Notes: generated by a model from the letters alone, not told the origin. 64,000 nucleotides of DNA from Alviniconcha marisindica (GCA_018857735.1 JABMCL010002049.1:918501-982500), one strand, 5' to 3'; numbered from the stretch's first letter, positions 12,242-25,472 are shown. Numbers and translations are program-made.

Positions 12242-13408
12242 ATGCACACACAGACTGATGGAGAGGCAAAGACACATGAAATCTTTATGACTTTAATTAG
12301 GGGGCATTACTTGGAACATAAACACCGGCAGCAACAAACACATCACAAGGACAAAAGTTTCAAATTGGTTTCATGGGCACAGCACACACAAAAAAGGACA
12401 CCAATAAAATATCGACCCACAAAGAAAATTACGTTTGAAATTGGTGGCGATTCAGTGATACTGGAAAGGGATGGGTCGCTGTCTGATTTAGTGCAAAATT
12501 TACGGTGTGTACAGTATATGATTATAATAATTCAGGACCGTAGTATCAGTCGGTTCCATAATGATGCCAGCATGAATACACATCTGTGGACATCAAAAGG
12601 TGACAGACAGACCTGCCCATCTTTGGTGCAATTAGAAGTCTAGGGAGATAGGATGATTAGTGGATCCTTGTGAATCTAGACATTTGGCATGGTCCCTAGT
12701 GAACGTGTCTGGATTGATGAGTTCTGCACAGGCGAGTCATTCACATCTCGTTACCAAAATGGGAATCTTTTTATTTTTTTCTAAATTTGAAAGTAATAAA
12801 AGTCACAAGATGCACGAATGTACATTTTGCAGTGTGAAAGGTGATGTGATCAAAACACAGAATGTGGTCTTCGCCCAATTCTTATGTTACAACTGAATCA
12901 ATTACCGTTTAACTGTTAAAAAATAATAAATAACGAAGTACCAACATTTTTTATCTGACCCCAAGTGTCAGACTAAAGTTGTGCATTGGTACCCAAATTA
13001 GGCTTGCAGATCTGGAATGGATATTTTCAGACAACAGCGAGTATTAGCGTTTTAAAATTATCTCACTGCAAAATTACGTCAGGGTGCTGAGACTTCCAGA
13101 CTACTGGTTCCTCAGATGAACAAAGTTCCACTGTATTTAAAGGTATAAGCTAGACCTTAATGAAATATAAATATGCAGATACAGCATGTGACAAACACCA
13201 TTCACCTTTCCCAGCAAATGACGATGATTTTGATATACATTATTATTACGTGTCCATTACAATTAATAGCTACAAGTACACGTTTCCTTTTTTAATGCCA
13301 ACACACATACTAACCTTCAGATGATGACAGAGGTCTATTTCTGACTTAATTCTACATACAGTTAGAAAATTCAAACCAAGACTCGTTATTATGCATGGGC
13401 AGAATAGG

Positions 13409-13755
13409 TCAGTCAGTTGATCTTGGAGCTTAATGTCCTGTCAATCACTGAGCCCCCACCCCCGGGTGAACAAACACTTCTACCTCTATATCAAACATTC
13501 CCTGGTAGGTCCCTTACCACAGAGGAGGTCAGTTAGTTGGATCTTGGATCTAAAAGTCCTGTCAATCACACTGAGTCACCCCTGGGTGAACAAACACTTC
13601 TACCTCTATATCAAACATTCCCTGGTAGGTCCCTTACCACAGAGGAGGTCAGTTAGTTGGATCTAGGATCTTAAAGTCCTGTCAATCACACTGAGTCACC
13701 CCTGGGTGAACAAACACTTTTGCGTTGAAATTACATTCCCTGACAGGTCCATTAC
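13409..13755. repeat. 120-bp tandem repeat, ~2.8 copies
   Basis: Units share CCTGTCAATCAC, GGGTGAACAAACACTTCTACC and CCCTGGTAGGTCCCTTACC. The last two full copies are offset by exactly 120 bp (AGGAGGTC at 13523 and 13643). Because 120 is divisible by 3, an apparent 77-codon reading frame repeats here; it is not taken as a gene. Confidence 0.9.
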
Positions 13756-14245
13756 TACACAAATAATGAACACGTTTTTGACAGGGCAACCATCCCCAAG
13801 GGGTCAGGTCCATGGGTGGCAGCTGTGAACTAAGCCAGTCTTCTGAAGAAATAGGCAGCCACGGACCAAACTAGTGGTGGTTTTCATCAGGATGGTGCAG
13901 GGTAAGATGTGGAAGTGCTAAACCTAGAAAACGGGTTACTAAGGGCATCACGGACAAACCCCGACCCCACCCCTCCTCCCCCTCCCCACAAGCTCCCAAG
14001 GTTGGACGTAAGGGTGAGGCCACCCTACAGAGCCCTCAAGCGCTGGGAGTTGGAGGTTGCAGCCCACACAGAGCAGTTTCACAAAGCATGGAGCCACGCA
14101 ATCACCGCATCATGATCAGGAAAAGTGCATGTTCAAACAACTCCTCCATCAGGAGGAAAAGCAAGTCACAAAGGACCCAGCCGGCCCACAACACGAGTAC
14201 CCAAGCTACATTAAAAACAAGATTCTCACATTTCATTTCACAGCC

Positions 14246-14269
14246 CGCCCCCCCCCCCCCCCCCCCCCC
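14246..14269. repeat. Poly-C tract
   Basis: A run of about 24 C, one of many long C/G homopolymers on this side of the window. Confidence 0.9.
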
Positions 14270-14459
14270 ACCCAAACACATGAAACAAAAATGAACCTGA
14301 TACATATATTGCACATACTGATACAGTAACATTCTCTCTCTCTCCCCCCCCTCCCCCCCCCCTTTTTTTTCTTTTTCAATATACTTATGATGAATGAGAA
14401 GTCCAGCTGGACATAGAATAAAAGGAAGATCAAGAAATGACAAAGTGGATAAAAACATG

Positions 14460-14870
14460 TTAACCCTTTCACTAACAAAGTTTCAGGCTCATCTAAATTT
14501 CTGCAATTATGCTGTACAAAATCAGTGCCACATGGTGTAGCAAGAATTACTTAACACACAGTTCTTTCAAGACAGACACTAGCACAGACTAAAATGGGGA
14601 AAGAGAAAGAGGTGGGTGTGATTTTTGTTGTTTAGCTAGTTTTTTCCCCTCCACAATATACCTAACACTAACCTGTTAACAACAAATTTATTCTGCATTC
14701 AAAAGGGCAGTGGTGTTATCCATTTTAATGTTTCATGGTGTGGCGGGGGCCACAGTTACAAGATTTTAGTCCAGAAACACAAATATACAAATGGCATGTT
14801 TGACTACTGTTCATTTCATACAGCCAGTTATCAAAAATGGCAGCTTTGCTTCCAAAAATGAAAGGGTTAA
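14460..14870. mobile_element. piggyBac-like MITE, ~411 bp including TTAA ends
   Basis: The left end is TTAACCCTTTCACTAACAAAG. The right end is AAAAATGAAAGGGTTAA, whose complement is TTAACCCTTTCATTTTT. The first 12 bases of both ends match and sit in TTAA, as for the element at 10401. No coding capacity. Confidence 0.6.
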
Positions 14871-14877
14871 TATTTAT

Positions 14878-15075
14878 GAAGGTAGTATCAAAACAAAATG
14901 GGACAAGTTACAAAAACAATATACAACTGTTGGATTACTTCTCACAGCTGAAAGACCCCCCCTCCCCCTCCAAAAAAAGAAGGTAGTATCAAAACAAAAT
15001 GGGACAAGTTATAAAAACAATATACAACTGTTGGATTACTTCTCACAGCTGAAAGACCCCCCCCCCCCCCCCCAA
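14878..15075. repeat. 101-bp tandem duplication
   Basis: GAAGGTAGTATCAAAACAAA at 14878 recurs at 14979. Both units run through CAGCTGAAAGACC into a C-rich/A-rich tail, and one substitution separates most of their length. Confidence 0.9.
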
Positions 15076-17338
15076 AAAAAAACCCACACACACATGCCAA
15101 CACCCCCACCCCCCCAAAAAAGGAAGTAACGCCAATAATTTACAACAATCAAAAGACAATGACGAACATTTTCAAATAATACCAATTTGTCTAGTGACTG
15201 TAAGTTATTTACATTCACAGACAGTGTTCCATGGCCATGTTTTGTTGACGGGATTCCCAAACCGTAGGAATGAGGAGTTTGCTGCACCAAATTTGTGGAG
15301 TTCAAAATTTGTGAACTGATGTAAAGTTACCAAGCAAAGTGTTACCTGCTCTTGCTTCAAGGCTTGGGCTTGAAGACACTGCCTCTTGGACTCCCAGCGA
15401 AAAGAACTCTTGCATACACACGAAATAACCGAGTTGTGTACAATTCACCAACGACACAAACGTCCACAGCACATAGTCCAACAGCAGGCTTTGAGTCGCA
15501 AACAACCAGTGATGTACAAATACTGAAAATCCTGCATTTTCTGCCTCAGGCTTTTGCAAGTATATGTACAAGTGAACAGTATCATTGCTGCAGCCACAAT
15601 CAACATGAGTGTGAAACTTGAATGTAGCATAGGAATGCCTGTAGACATCAAAAAATCATTTTAAAAAAAGAAAGAAGTTTTATTCTAATGTCTGTACAGC
15701 AGACATTGCATGTTAGTGCCATCATTTCTGATAGAAGTCACAGACTGAGCCAAGTCAGGTGAGATTTTGTACCTGCAACTGTTTTCCTTGCATGTGCATG
15801 AACAGACATAATATATGCCATGTCCAACCACGCAGCCCTACAGTCAGTGTCACGTGGTGGTGTAACTGTTCCTCTGACAGAACTCACAGGCTGGGTCAGA
15901 TCTTCCTGCTTATGGATGACTGTAGAGGCAGTGCCCTCCGCTATACGGCAGCTCTATCACAAGCAAAGCCCTTTTACCAACTGGTCTATGATACGAACTG
16001 GTAGCAGTTAATCCATAAAAACACTGTCAGCGTATGCTGTTTAAAGCTGCAACACTACGCATGCATGGTGTTAACTGGGAGTAATAAAAAAAAAATGGTG
16101 GGTGATTGTATCAATGAAGAAGTTCTAAAACCTCATGATTAAAAAAAAAATAAAAAACAAAAAAAAAAAAACCAAAGAAGTATGCAGAGCTCTAGCCAAT
16201 ATAAGACTTTCATGAAGTTCAATTCTTAGTTCAATATTCAAACATTCTTCTTTTTTTCCAACTTAACTGATCACTTGTGAGAAATGACAACTTTGCCACT
16301 AGATGGAATTATATGAAAAGTATTTCAGTGGTGCAAGATGCTCCATGGGAACAAACAAACCAGGAGTGGACTGAGATCATGCAATCGCCATCAAAAGCAG
16401 TTACGAGATGCCGTCACGACCGCAGAGTTAATTAATGCAGCGAAACAGTCTGCTCAGAGGTAAAATGCAAAGCAGTCAGTGGAATGTTGGCTCTAGGAAT
16501 TAATCCTGAAATGTCACATCAAAACCAAGGGATCGTTCAATTTGTATAGCATGATGTACATGATTCTGAATGATGCAGAATGGCCGTTTGTTTGTCCATT
16601 CTTCACAATGGTTTCAACACAAGTCCACAAAGATTCACTCATCTTCACAATGCTTAGTGGAGGGGAGAGTGAGGACAAAAGATCAGTAAATAAACAGAGG
16701 ACTAAAGTTCAGGACATAAACAAACAAGTAAGAGAATATTCAGTTCAAAATGGCTGTCATTAGGTTTGTGTTTGTGTATCTGCTTGAATAAACATCATTC
16801 TGTTTTTGTTTCGATAGAAGCGAAATTCCAACATCAGCCCAACAGTTATTCCAACCATCTCATATCCAGCGGATGAAGTCTCAATTATGCTCTCACTTTC
16901 AATCACCTTTCCACCTTTCTATGCCTACCCAATTCATATACATATATAATATATATAAACAAGACATTACTCCCCAAAAATATGACAATGTCTTTTCATT
17001 CTGACCCAAAATATTTAGGTTGCATACATTAGCAGTTAAAAACATTGAGGATCTCTCCAAGCGTTTTCTGTACAAAGACGACTATCAAATCACAGCCAAA
17101 GTGCTGGCAGGCTTCACACATACAGGTTCACTGTACAAACAAGGTGTGATGCTGACTCCCTGATGGTAAAATTCTCTCTCTCGTACGCTGAACAGGCGTA
17201 CAGCTACAAAACAAACACAGTGGAACCCCCTTAGGCTGTGGACAATCTGAATGACAATGCCTCCATAGAAATCTACTCAGTTCCAACACCAGTGCATCCT
17301 TGCTAAAAAAAAAAAACTGAAGAGAAAATTGTGACGGA

Positions 17339-17410
17339 TTAGTAAGTAAGTAAGTTGGTGTTTTACGCCCAGTCAGCTGGTACGGTTATATCAGGGCGAT
17401 TGTGACGGAG
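17339..17410 (+). repeat. Dispersed element copy, TTGGTG...GTTATATCAGGG family
   Basis: An AAGT microsatellite leads into GTTGGTGTTTTACGCCCAGT and ends GGTTATATCAGGGC. A second copy in the same orientation is at 43846. The shared block suggests a short retroposon fragment; its class is not determined. Confidence 0.55.
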
Positions 17411-17895
17411 GGCTAGAAGGTTTCTGGTTACCGAATACACCAGAAAGTCAGACTTTCATCACGAGTGACATTTCCCTTCAAAGTGAAACATTCCTGCATC
17501 TGCGGCAAGCGATTCACTCTGTCACAAATCACCAGTGAGAAACAAGAGACGCATGAAAATGAAGACCCGTAACTGATGGACTCTGGACAGTTAATGCTCA
17601 GTCTAATGTGAAGGTCAGATCAGGGTGGAACGCAAGTCATCAATTCACAAATAAAAAGTCTCATTCAGTGTATTACATTACACATCACTTCAGGATTCAA
17701 AAGGGTGTGGAGAAAATGAAGGTGAATGAGCTTGGAAGGCAGAAATCAGAAAGTCCAATATTTCTGGCAGTGTGCCAAGCATGCACAGTCTGACAGGCTC
17801 AACACAGTAAGGAGACAACTTTTGATAGCTCCAAGGTCTCTGCAACGGGGACCTCGTTTTTTCTGCGTGCTGTACCCTACCGCAAGTATGGAGAC

Positions 17896-18290
17896 ATGTC
17901 AATTTCCGTGACCTAATTAAGTGTCAAGAAACCTAAAAATACAATCAAGGTAACCTGCCAATTTTCATGACCTGATTAGGTGCTAAGAGACATAAAAATA
18001 CAATCAAAAAGTAACCTAGTTAAGTGTTAAGAGACCTAAAAATACAATCAAAAAGTAACCTGTCAATTTCCATGACGTAGCTAAGTGTTAAGACACCTAA
18101 AAATACAGTCAAGGTAACCTGTCAATATCCATGACCTAATTAAGTGTTGAGAGACCTAAAAACACAATCAAAGTAACCTGTCAATTTCCATGACCTAATT
18201 AAGTGTTAAGAGGCCTAAAAGCACAATCAAAGTAACCTGTCAATTTCCATGACCTAGTTAAGTGCTGAGACCTAAGAACGCAATCAAAGT
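17896..18290. repeat. ~60-bp minisatellite, about seven copies
   Basis: Units carry TGTCAATTTCCATGACCTA, then AAGTGTTAAGAGACC and AAATACAATCAAAGTAACC, with small indels. Confidence 0.9.
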
Positions 18291-18640
18291 ATACAGCAGG
18301 GATTCTATAATCACTCCGACTTCAAAGAGTTTCAGTCTCTCTAACTCAGTTCTTTTTCAAGAGAGTTCCACAAGGTGTACACAATGACAAATGGCCCATT
18401 CAAACTCTCAGTTACACTGCAAAATGCACCCCTTGTGCACAGAGCCCAAGATGTACATTCTACTGCTACATTGAGAATGTACTGATATTTGTTGTTAGCC
18501 AGTGGGCTACATGGTTATTTGCCGACAAATCCCTTTATCCCAAAACCACACCAGGCGTTTATTTGGTAACAATGTGTTTATATCATACTGATACACAATA
18601 TATATGTATATATTATATATGCAGTAATTAAACATCTCCA

Positions 18641-18824
18641 CAGGTCGAGTTCTGTAAAAGAGGAGACTGAACTGAAGCACATCCTGCAGGTCGAGTTCTG
18701 TAAAAGAGGAGACTGAACTGAAGCACATCCTGCAGGTCGAGTTCTGTAAAAGAGGAGACTGAACTGAAGCACATCCTGCAGGTCGAGTTCTGTAAAAGAG
18801 GAGACTGAATTGAAGTACATCCTG
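18641..18824. repeat. 46-bp minisatellite, four nearly identical copies
   Basis: The unit starts CAGGTCGAGTTCTGTAAAAG and copies begin at 18641, 18687, 18733 and 18779. Only the last has substitutions. Because 46 is not a multiple of 3, each minus-strand frame is open and gives spurious 100+ residue frames. Confidence 0.95.
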
Positions 18825-20136
18825 CAGGATTTGTCCCTGGTTCCAGCAGTGGACAGACAGCCTGGTGGACAAAGGGCGGCCCCATCAGGGATGAGTAGTC
18901 TGGGAACTGCTGGCCATGCCACACTCCACTGACCCACCTGCATGGCATCTAGATAGGTGGCAAATGAACTTTTCACTATATATTATGTACATGATTCTGA
19001 ACGACGCAGAACGGCCTTTGTCTGTCCATTCTTCAGAAGGTTTATAACACAAATCTCCCTCCAGTGAGTGGGCCTTGCTCACAGCCAAACATGTATGTAC
19101 ACATATTGCACAACCATTACATTCAAACGGTCCTCACATGAGGACTGCTGATTTGCTTAAGGGCTCTATTCACTCAAACACATTTCTAATTTTATCACAC
19201 ACTTCAGCTTATCCTTTCATATAAATGAAACCAGTGGAACCACATCACAAGTACAGCACTAAATTCACCAATGGATAATGACGAGAAAGAGATCAACAGC
19301 TTGACTCCACCAAAACAATCTCCACAACAGCCCAAAACAAACCTAATAACTGAAGTCCTCTGAATAAAATAAATCAGGATATTTGCATGTGCTTAGAACT
19401 GTTCTGTTAGCAAGATTACTACCAGCTTATGAATATCATTATTACTATAATAATTTACTATAATAATTTTTTACTCCGGAAGAAAGTGTTTGATCACTTC
19501 ATTCCATAAGAACACAAATTTACCTTGTTTGTTTGGCCTGATCAGAGTCGGCACACAGGAAAACAAAAACAAAAACAAGCAAACAAAAAAAGCCCAATAA
19601 AATCTTTATGTGAGGTTCAATGATGACTCTGTCTACATAAGCTGCTCAAATGTTCTGCAAGATACATAACATATATATATATGTGTACAGGTAACTCAGT
19701 TCATAACACAGTCAATCACAAGCACACACACACTGACACACTACTAATATCTCTGTCTGCATTCATGTACTGCCTCCACAAAAGCTTGACTAAAATTAAA
19801 ATCTGATGAAAATATCACAGCTTTGTGTCAGCGTATGGTCCCTAACAAGTGTGGGAAAGCAAACAATCTTTTACAAGGGTCACATTCCGTTCCATCCCCC
19901 AGTTAGACGCTGCAACACTATGAAGCGAGACTCCCCTAGAGGAACCAGCGGTCTCAAAGCAGTTTCCATCAAACAGGCAGAGTGAAACACAAAACCTGAG
20001 AATCAAGGATCTCGTTATGAAATTAACACACCCTGTGGAGCTTATATCAAATTTAGAAACTGCGTTATGCACATGGTGTTTAGTGGGACGGACGGACAAA
20101 ACGCTGTCAAGTGTCGCAGCTCGTCCGTGCCTCACC

Positions 20137-20222
20137 AAGGCTTCTTCAATCGCCAGCACTATAAATGTACCCTCACCATGGCTTCTTTGATGGCCAGCAC
20201 AATAAATGTACCCTCACCATGG
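20137..20222. repeat. ~45-bp tandem duplication
   Basis: CCAGCAC(A/T)ATAAATGTACC followed by CTCACCATGG occurs twice in direct succession, each preceded by GGCTTCTT. Confidence 0.8.
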
Positions 20223-21045
20223 TTTTGTACATGTGACCACCCACTAATTATATCACCCATACATCCTTTTTTTTGTCAGTCTCATACAAAATCAGTGGGG
20301 TTTATTTGAGAGAGAAAAATTATACATTTTAGGCTCTTAGGTTGTTGTTTTTTACATCTTCCAACACACAAAGACAAAATGCTTTGAGAAGGCTGGTAGT
20401 GGTTCTTCATCAAGGTCAAGCGGCTGGGACAATTAAAATTACTTTCTTCTTAATCTGTTTTTAAAAAAGAAAGAAAAGATAACCCACTTTTCAAATAGTG
20501 AGCTATTAGTTAACCTAAATTCACTGCAAGCAGAAGAACTGAGTGCTTTGGCACACACAGGGTTAATGCAGTGTTCATTTTCTTCCACTGACTAGACAAA
20601 TTTTGACCGAACCTAAACTACAATCCTTGTAAAATAAAGTTTTTGAGTTTGAGTTTGAGTTCAAGCACTCATTTTTTCCCCAGCTTTTATTATTACAGCT
20701 ACACACAAAAATATATTAGAATTTTTTTTTATAAAAAAAAAATTCTCCCGACAATGGAGCTCTTTTGATAACAACACTCCACAAAAGACTTCAGACCCAA
20801 ATAAATCCCCCACCCCTTTTATTCAGTCTAAAAGGTTGTTGCTTTCCCACAATGCCGCAGGAGGCAGGAAGCCCAAGGAAGATGCATCATCAGCGTCGTT
20901 GCTGAAGGCACTTGACGAGGAATGATGGGCGCAGTCGCTACAGTGATGGTGATCCTTCATCCCCATGATGGTGGCGACGGGGAGTGGGTGGGCGGCTACT
21001 TGGCGAAGGTGCTGGATCGCTTCATTTTGCCCCTGGGCGGCGAGA

Positions 21046-21760
21046 GACCATCCCCAAACAAAAAACTGAAACTGAGCACAGAAAGTCACACCATTTCAGT
21101 CACAGCAACAGTTCCAGGGTCTCACCAGCAAGGAGAACAATAAGACAAAACCAAAAATGAAACTATGTATACTGAGACGGAACACCTGAGTCATTGCAGT
21201 GGCTTAAGTGTCTCGTTACAAAGGAGAACAAAAAAATGAAACTAAGCACAGAGAGACAGAATCGAGAATACTTGAGTCACAGCAATGGGCTTAAAATTCA
21301 GTGTTTCATCATAAAGAACAATAAAACAAAAAATAAAACTATGTATAGAGAGACACAACACTTGAGTCACTGCAGTGGCTTAAGTGTCCCATCAGAAAGG
21401 AGAACACTAAAACAAAACAAAATGAAACTAAGCACATAGAGACGGAACACTTGAATTACAGCAATGGCTTAAATTCAGTGTCTCAGAACATGAACAACAA
21501 AGAAATAAACAAAGTGCTGAGGAAAAAAAGAACTCTTGAGACACCGCATAAAGGAAAACAATGAAACAAAACACTAAAAACTAAAACTGAACATGGAGAT
21601 GGAACACTTCAGTCATGGCAGAAGCTAGCATCTCAACATAAGGGAATCGATGACACAACAAACTGAAACAGAACACCTGAGTCATGGCAGCGGCTAGTGT
21701 CTCCTCATAAAGGACAAAATGAATTCAGAAAAACAATGAACAGAAATGAAATAAAGTGTG
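21046..21760. repeat. Diverged ~80-100-bp tandem array
   Basis: Repeated blocks of AAACTGAGCACAGAGA, GGAACACTTGAGTCA(C/T), GCAGTGGCTTAAGTGTC and AAGGAGAACAA in the same order, about seven times, with decreasing similarity to the right. Confidence 0.75.
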
Positions 21761-22410
21761 GGGGTGGTGGGGGGGGGGGGGGGGGGTTAATGTATAAAGA
21801 CTGAACACATTCCACTTGATGGATGTTACTTTGTTAGTCACCCCACAGCTTGGAGAAAAAGAAAAAGTTGAACCAAATTCCTAACTCTTTCTAACTGCCA
21901 ACAGACCTCCCCCCAAACACACACACACAACAGAACCCCAAATGCGAAAAAGACCAACCCTTTAAAAAAACATTTCTTCTGAATCTCTCCCCTACTATTT
22001 CAGTGCAAATGACCCCTCGTGACCAAAGACCCCCCCTCTTTAAGTCCACTTTTGCTGGATGTTTCTGATGGCATTAACAGAGGGGTTCCACTGTACCAAA
22101 CAAAAAGCACAGTCAGTCTGTCAGTGGTCACAGTTACAGTCCCGTTTGCAGTGCAGTCTCAGAACAAAACACACCAAGTGTGAACAGGACCATGCACACA
22201 CAATGCAGCAGCCTGTGTTTAAAACAGAAAACACTGACACAGAAGCAGTTCCCATGAGCAGGACAAAGAAGGAAGCTGGTGTGTTTGGCAGGCCATGCAG
22301 TCATTGCTTGTAAACTGTTTGCAGCCGCCAAACAATTAGCAAACTAAGACAAGATATGATATGTGTATGCACATGCAAAAATGTGTGTGCACATGCATGC
22401 ACATGAGTGT

Positions 22411-22423
<13 letters not shown>

Positions 22424-22441
<18 letters not shown>

Positions 22442-22760
22442 GGGGATGCACATGTTTAATGGGGAAGGGGGGGGGGGGGGGGGGGGTAACTGTGTCTGTG
22501 TGTCTGTATGTGTGTGTTCCCTGTCGGTAAAAGAAAGTAAACTGCCTGTATTAGTCTATTACCCCTGGTATGCAACCATGTTGATTACACTGTGACAAGC
22601 AATCAGTTCTTTGCTTTCTTTGTCTGGCACAGTTACACACATCCAGAACTTGAAACAAACCATGCCTGTTTTGGCTGGGGTGGGTAGGCGGGTTTGGGGG
22701 GAGGGGGGGGGGGGGGGGCAGTGAATGGTCAGGGGTGGGGGGTGGGGGGGGGGGGGGGCA
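22424..22760 (+). repeat. Cluster of long G runs
   Basis: At least five tracts of 10 to 20 G occur within about 340 bp, the first directly after a TG run. The strand is the template for RILPL1, if transcribed this far. They may form G-quadruplexes and are error-prone for assembly. Confidence 0.85.
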
Positions 22761-23339
22761 GTGAATGGTCAGTGAATATTGCTACAAGGAAGAATACAGG
22801 ATTACTGGGCATAAAGGGGGAATGGCAGGCAAGCTAAGACTGCATTAAGCAGTCTGGATTGTTCCACTTGTTAATCTTTGATCATTCCTTGATAACATTC
22901 CTTCCTTCCCCCCTTTCATCAGCTTGTAATAACCCTCATACCTTCGCCATGCGACACTTGTACCATATAAAAAAAAGTTTAAAAATAAAATAAAACCCAC
23001 ATCTCAAATCAACATGCTAACAGCTGCTGAACAAGCAAAAGTCCTGTGCAAACAGAAACTCAAAAGTATCTAATCAAAGAAGGAATGTACAGTCTACTCA
23101 TATTTAAAAATAAATAAAAATGATTCCACAGTTCACACAAGCAACAATAAATACCATGAAAAATACACCCCACCACCCAAAAAAATATGAAGCAACAAAC
23201 ACAAAAAGCAGAGCACAATACAGGAGGTGGCAGAGATGGAAATGGGGCTCTGACAGCTGAAGACAAGAAGAAAATCATTTTTTTTAAACCAATTTTCTTG
23301 TCTCTCTCCTTCATTTACAGCACGTAAATGTGTGCAGGA

Positions 23340-23563
23340 TCAAACACTCTTACTGCCTTAGCCTCAAACACTCATACTGCCTTAGCCTCAAACACTCTTA
23401 CTGCCTTAGCCTCAAACACTCTAACACTCTTGCTGCCTTAGCCTCAAACACTCTTACTGCCTTAGCCTCAAACACTCTTACTGCCTTAGCCTCAAACACT
23501 CATACTGCCTTAGCCTCAAACACTCATACTGCCTTAGTCTCAAACACTCTTACTGCCTTAGCC
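23340..23563. repeat. 24-bp minisatellite, about nine copies
   Basis: The unit is TCAAACACTC(T/A)TACTGCCTTAGCC. One interior unit has a partial duplication. The period is divisible by 3, so a false KHSYCLSL peptide repeat is readable. Confidence 0.95.
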
Positions 23564-23759
23564 TTTTTTCCATATCCCCAATACTACAGGAAGAGTTTGT
23601 TTTTGTTTTTTCAACTCTTATAATGGTCATTTATTCACAAATCCTGCCCCCCCCCCCCCCCCCCCCCCTCTCCCGGGAAAGTGAGGAAAAAAGAGAGACT
23701 GGATTTTACTGGATTTTAAAGCCATATTTTAACTTTCCATTTTATAAACTGGGACACAT

Positions 23760-24000
23760 GCCAAGTGTACTGCACTCTCTACAGCTTTTGTCATGAAAAA
23801 TAACAAGTACCTTCCATGACATCTGTCATGAAACATAACAAGTGTACAGTACCCTCCATGACATCTGTCATGAAACAAGTGTGTGGTACCCTCCAAGACA
23901 TTTGTCATGAAACATAACAAGGGAACAAGTGTGCAGTAGCCTCTATGACATTTGTCATGAAACATAATAATATTAAAGTGTTCGTCATAAAAACTAACGA
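23760..24000. repeat. ~45-bp diverged minisatellite
   Basis: Five or so copies of a CTCCATGACATCTGTCATGA core followed by AACATAACAAGTGT. The core contains a short palindrome, TCATGA. Confidence 0.8.
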
Positions 24001-24289
24001 CAGGTTTAAAGCCTCCTCAGCGATCTTCATCATGAAAAATAATAACAAATGTACAATCAACCCTCTGTCCCAACTGTCATAAAACATTATGACCAGTATG
24101 CAGAATTCAAGAGAGAGAGAGAGAGAGAAGATGGGATAATTACACATGGATAAAGATTTAAGCACGTTGGCTGTTTTACTAATCTGTCCCTAGCGACAGA
24201 GAGAGAGAGACAGAGAGATCAATCAATTAACTGATGTAGCCTTAAATATGCAAAAAAAACCAATTCAAGATAAAAGTATGCAAAATACC

Positions 24290-24960
24290 TGACTAAAGTC
24301 AGTTATGTATGCAGATCACCTAACTGCAGTCAGTATGTAATGAACACTACCTAACTGCAGTCAGTATGTAATGAACATTACCTAACTGCAGTCAGTATGT
24401 AATGAACACTACCTAACTGCAGTCAGTATGTAATGAACACTACCTAACTGCAGTCAGTATGCACGCAAATTAAATTACCCAACGCAGTGACTGCAGTCAG
24501 TATGTATGAACACTACCTAACTGCAGCCAGTATGTATGGAAATTACCTAACTGCAGTCAGTATGTATGAACACTACCTAACTGCAGCCAGTATGTATGGA
24601 AATTACCTAACTGCAGTCAGTATGTATGCAAATTATTTAATTTCAGTCAGCATATACAAACATTACATAACTGCAGTCAGTACACGGTATGTATGCAAAT
24701 CACCTAACTGGATTCAAAATGTATCAAACTACCTAACTGCAGTCAGCACACATTATGTATGCAAATTACCTAACTGCAATTAGCATGTGTGCCAATTACT
24801 GCAGCCCGTACTCATGCAAATTACCCAACTACCATCAGCATGTGTACAAATGATCTAACCCCCCAGTCAATTACCCAACTACCATCAGCATGTGTACAAA
24901 TGATCTAACCCCCCCCCCCCAGTCAGTACTCAGTATGGATGCAGATTATCTAATTACCAA
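24290..24960. repeat. 30-31-bp minisatellite, ~18 copies
   Basis: The core is ACCTAACTGCAGTCAGTATG. The left part uses a 31-bp unit with AATGAACACT; the middle uses a 30-bp unit alternating GAACACT and GGAAATT, a higher-order pair. The right end decays. Confidence 0.92.
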
Positions 24961-25472
24961 CATGCATGCAAATTACCACAAAACTATGTAAATCACACAG
25001 CAGTGGGCAAGTTCAGAAATACATACGGCCAGGAACCAAAGTCAAAAGAAGAGACACACAAGCTACAGAACAAAAGCGCCCCCCCCAAAAGCCAACAACA
25101 TCAAACTCTATACAGCAGACTCTGTCCGCAAGGCCGATTCCAGTTCACGACAACCCATCAAAAACTGCAAGTCAGCACACAAGCACTTCAATCCACTATG
25201 CATTCGGCCACAGTGGGGTCAAACACTACACAAGCAGATCGGGAGAGTCCAACATCAAAGCACCTATTGGCAAATGGGTAAGATCATGCTGGGGTACAAC
25301 ACTCACTACACAAGCAGCTAGAAATCAAGTTGCGAGCCCAACATCAAGCACCTACGGTGGGCTCATGCATGATGCAGGGTGACAGTTAAAAACCACAAAA
25401 AGAGATAAAAAATAAAGCCGGATCAAGGATCTGATTGGGAAAAACCTGCCTACCTCTCACCAGCACCACCAC

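Larger units (their letters stand above)
12242..25472 (-). other. RILPL1: Probable RILPL1 3' UTR or downstream region, minisatellite-rich
   Basis: No further coding exon was recognised. The plus strand is persistently A/C-rich, so the minus strand is T/G-rich like the RILPL1 introns, which fits transcription on the minus strand. It contains at least eight minisatellites, a MITE and many poly-C/poly-G runs, listed separately. Alternative: RILPL1 ends soon after 25473 and this is ordinary intergenic DNA. Confidence 0.4.

Noticed and set aside
11957..12643. 228-residue plus-strand frame
   Set aside because: It spans a TG run and a 21-C homopolymer, shows no family similarity and crosses the composition switch.
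13433..13666. Repeated 40-residue peptide
   Set aside because: Product of the 120-bp tandem repeat, with no start or splice context.
18507..18976. Several overlapping 100+ residue minus-strand frames
   Set aside because: They are frames of the 46-bp minisatellite, readable in every phase.
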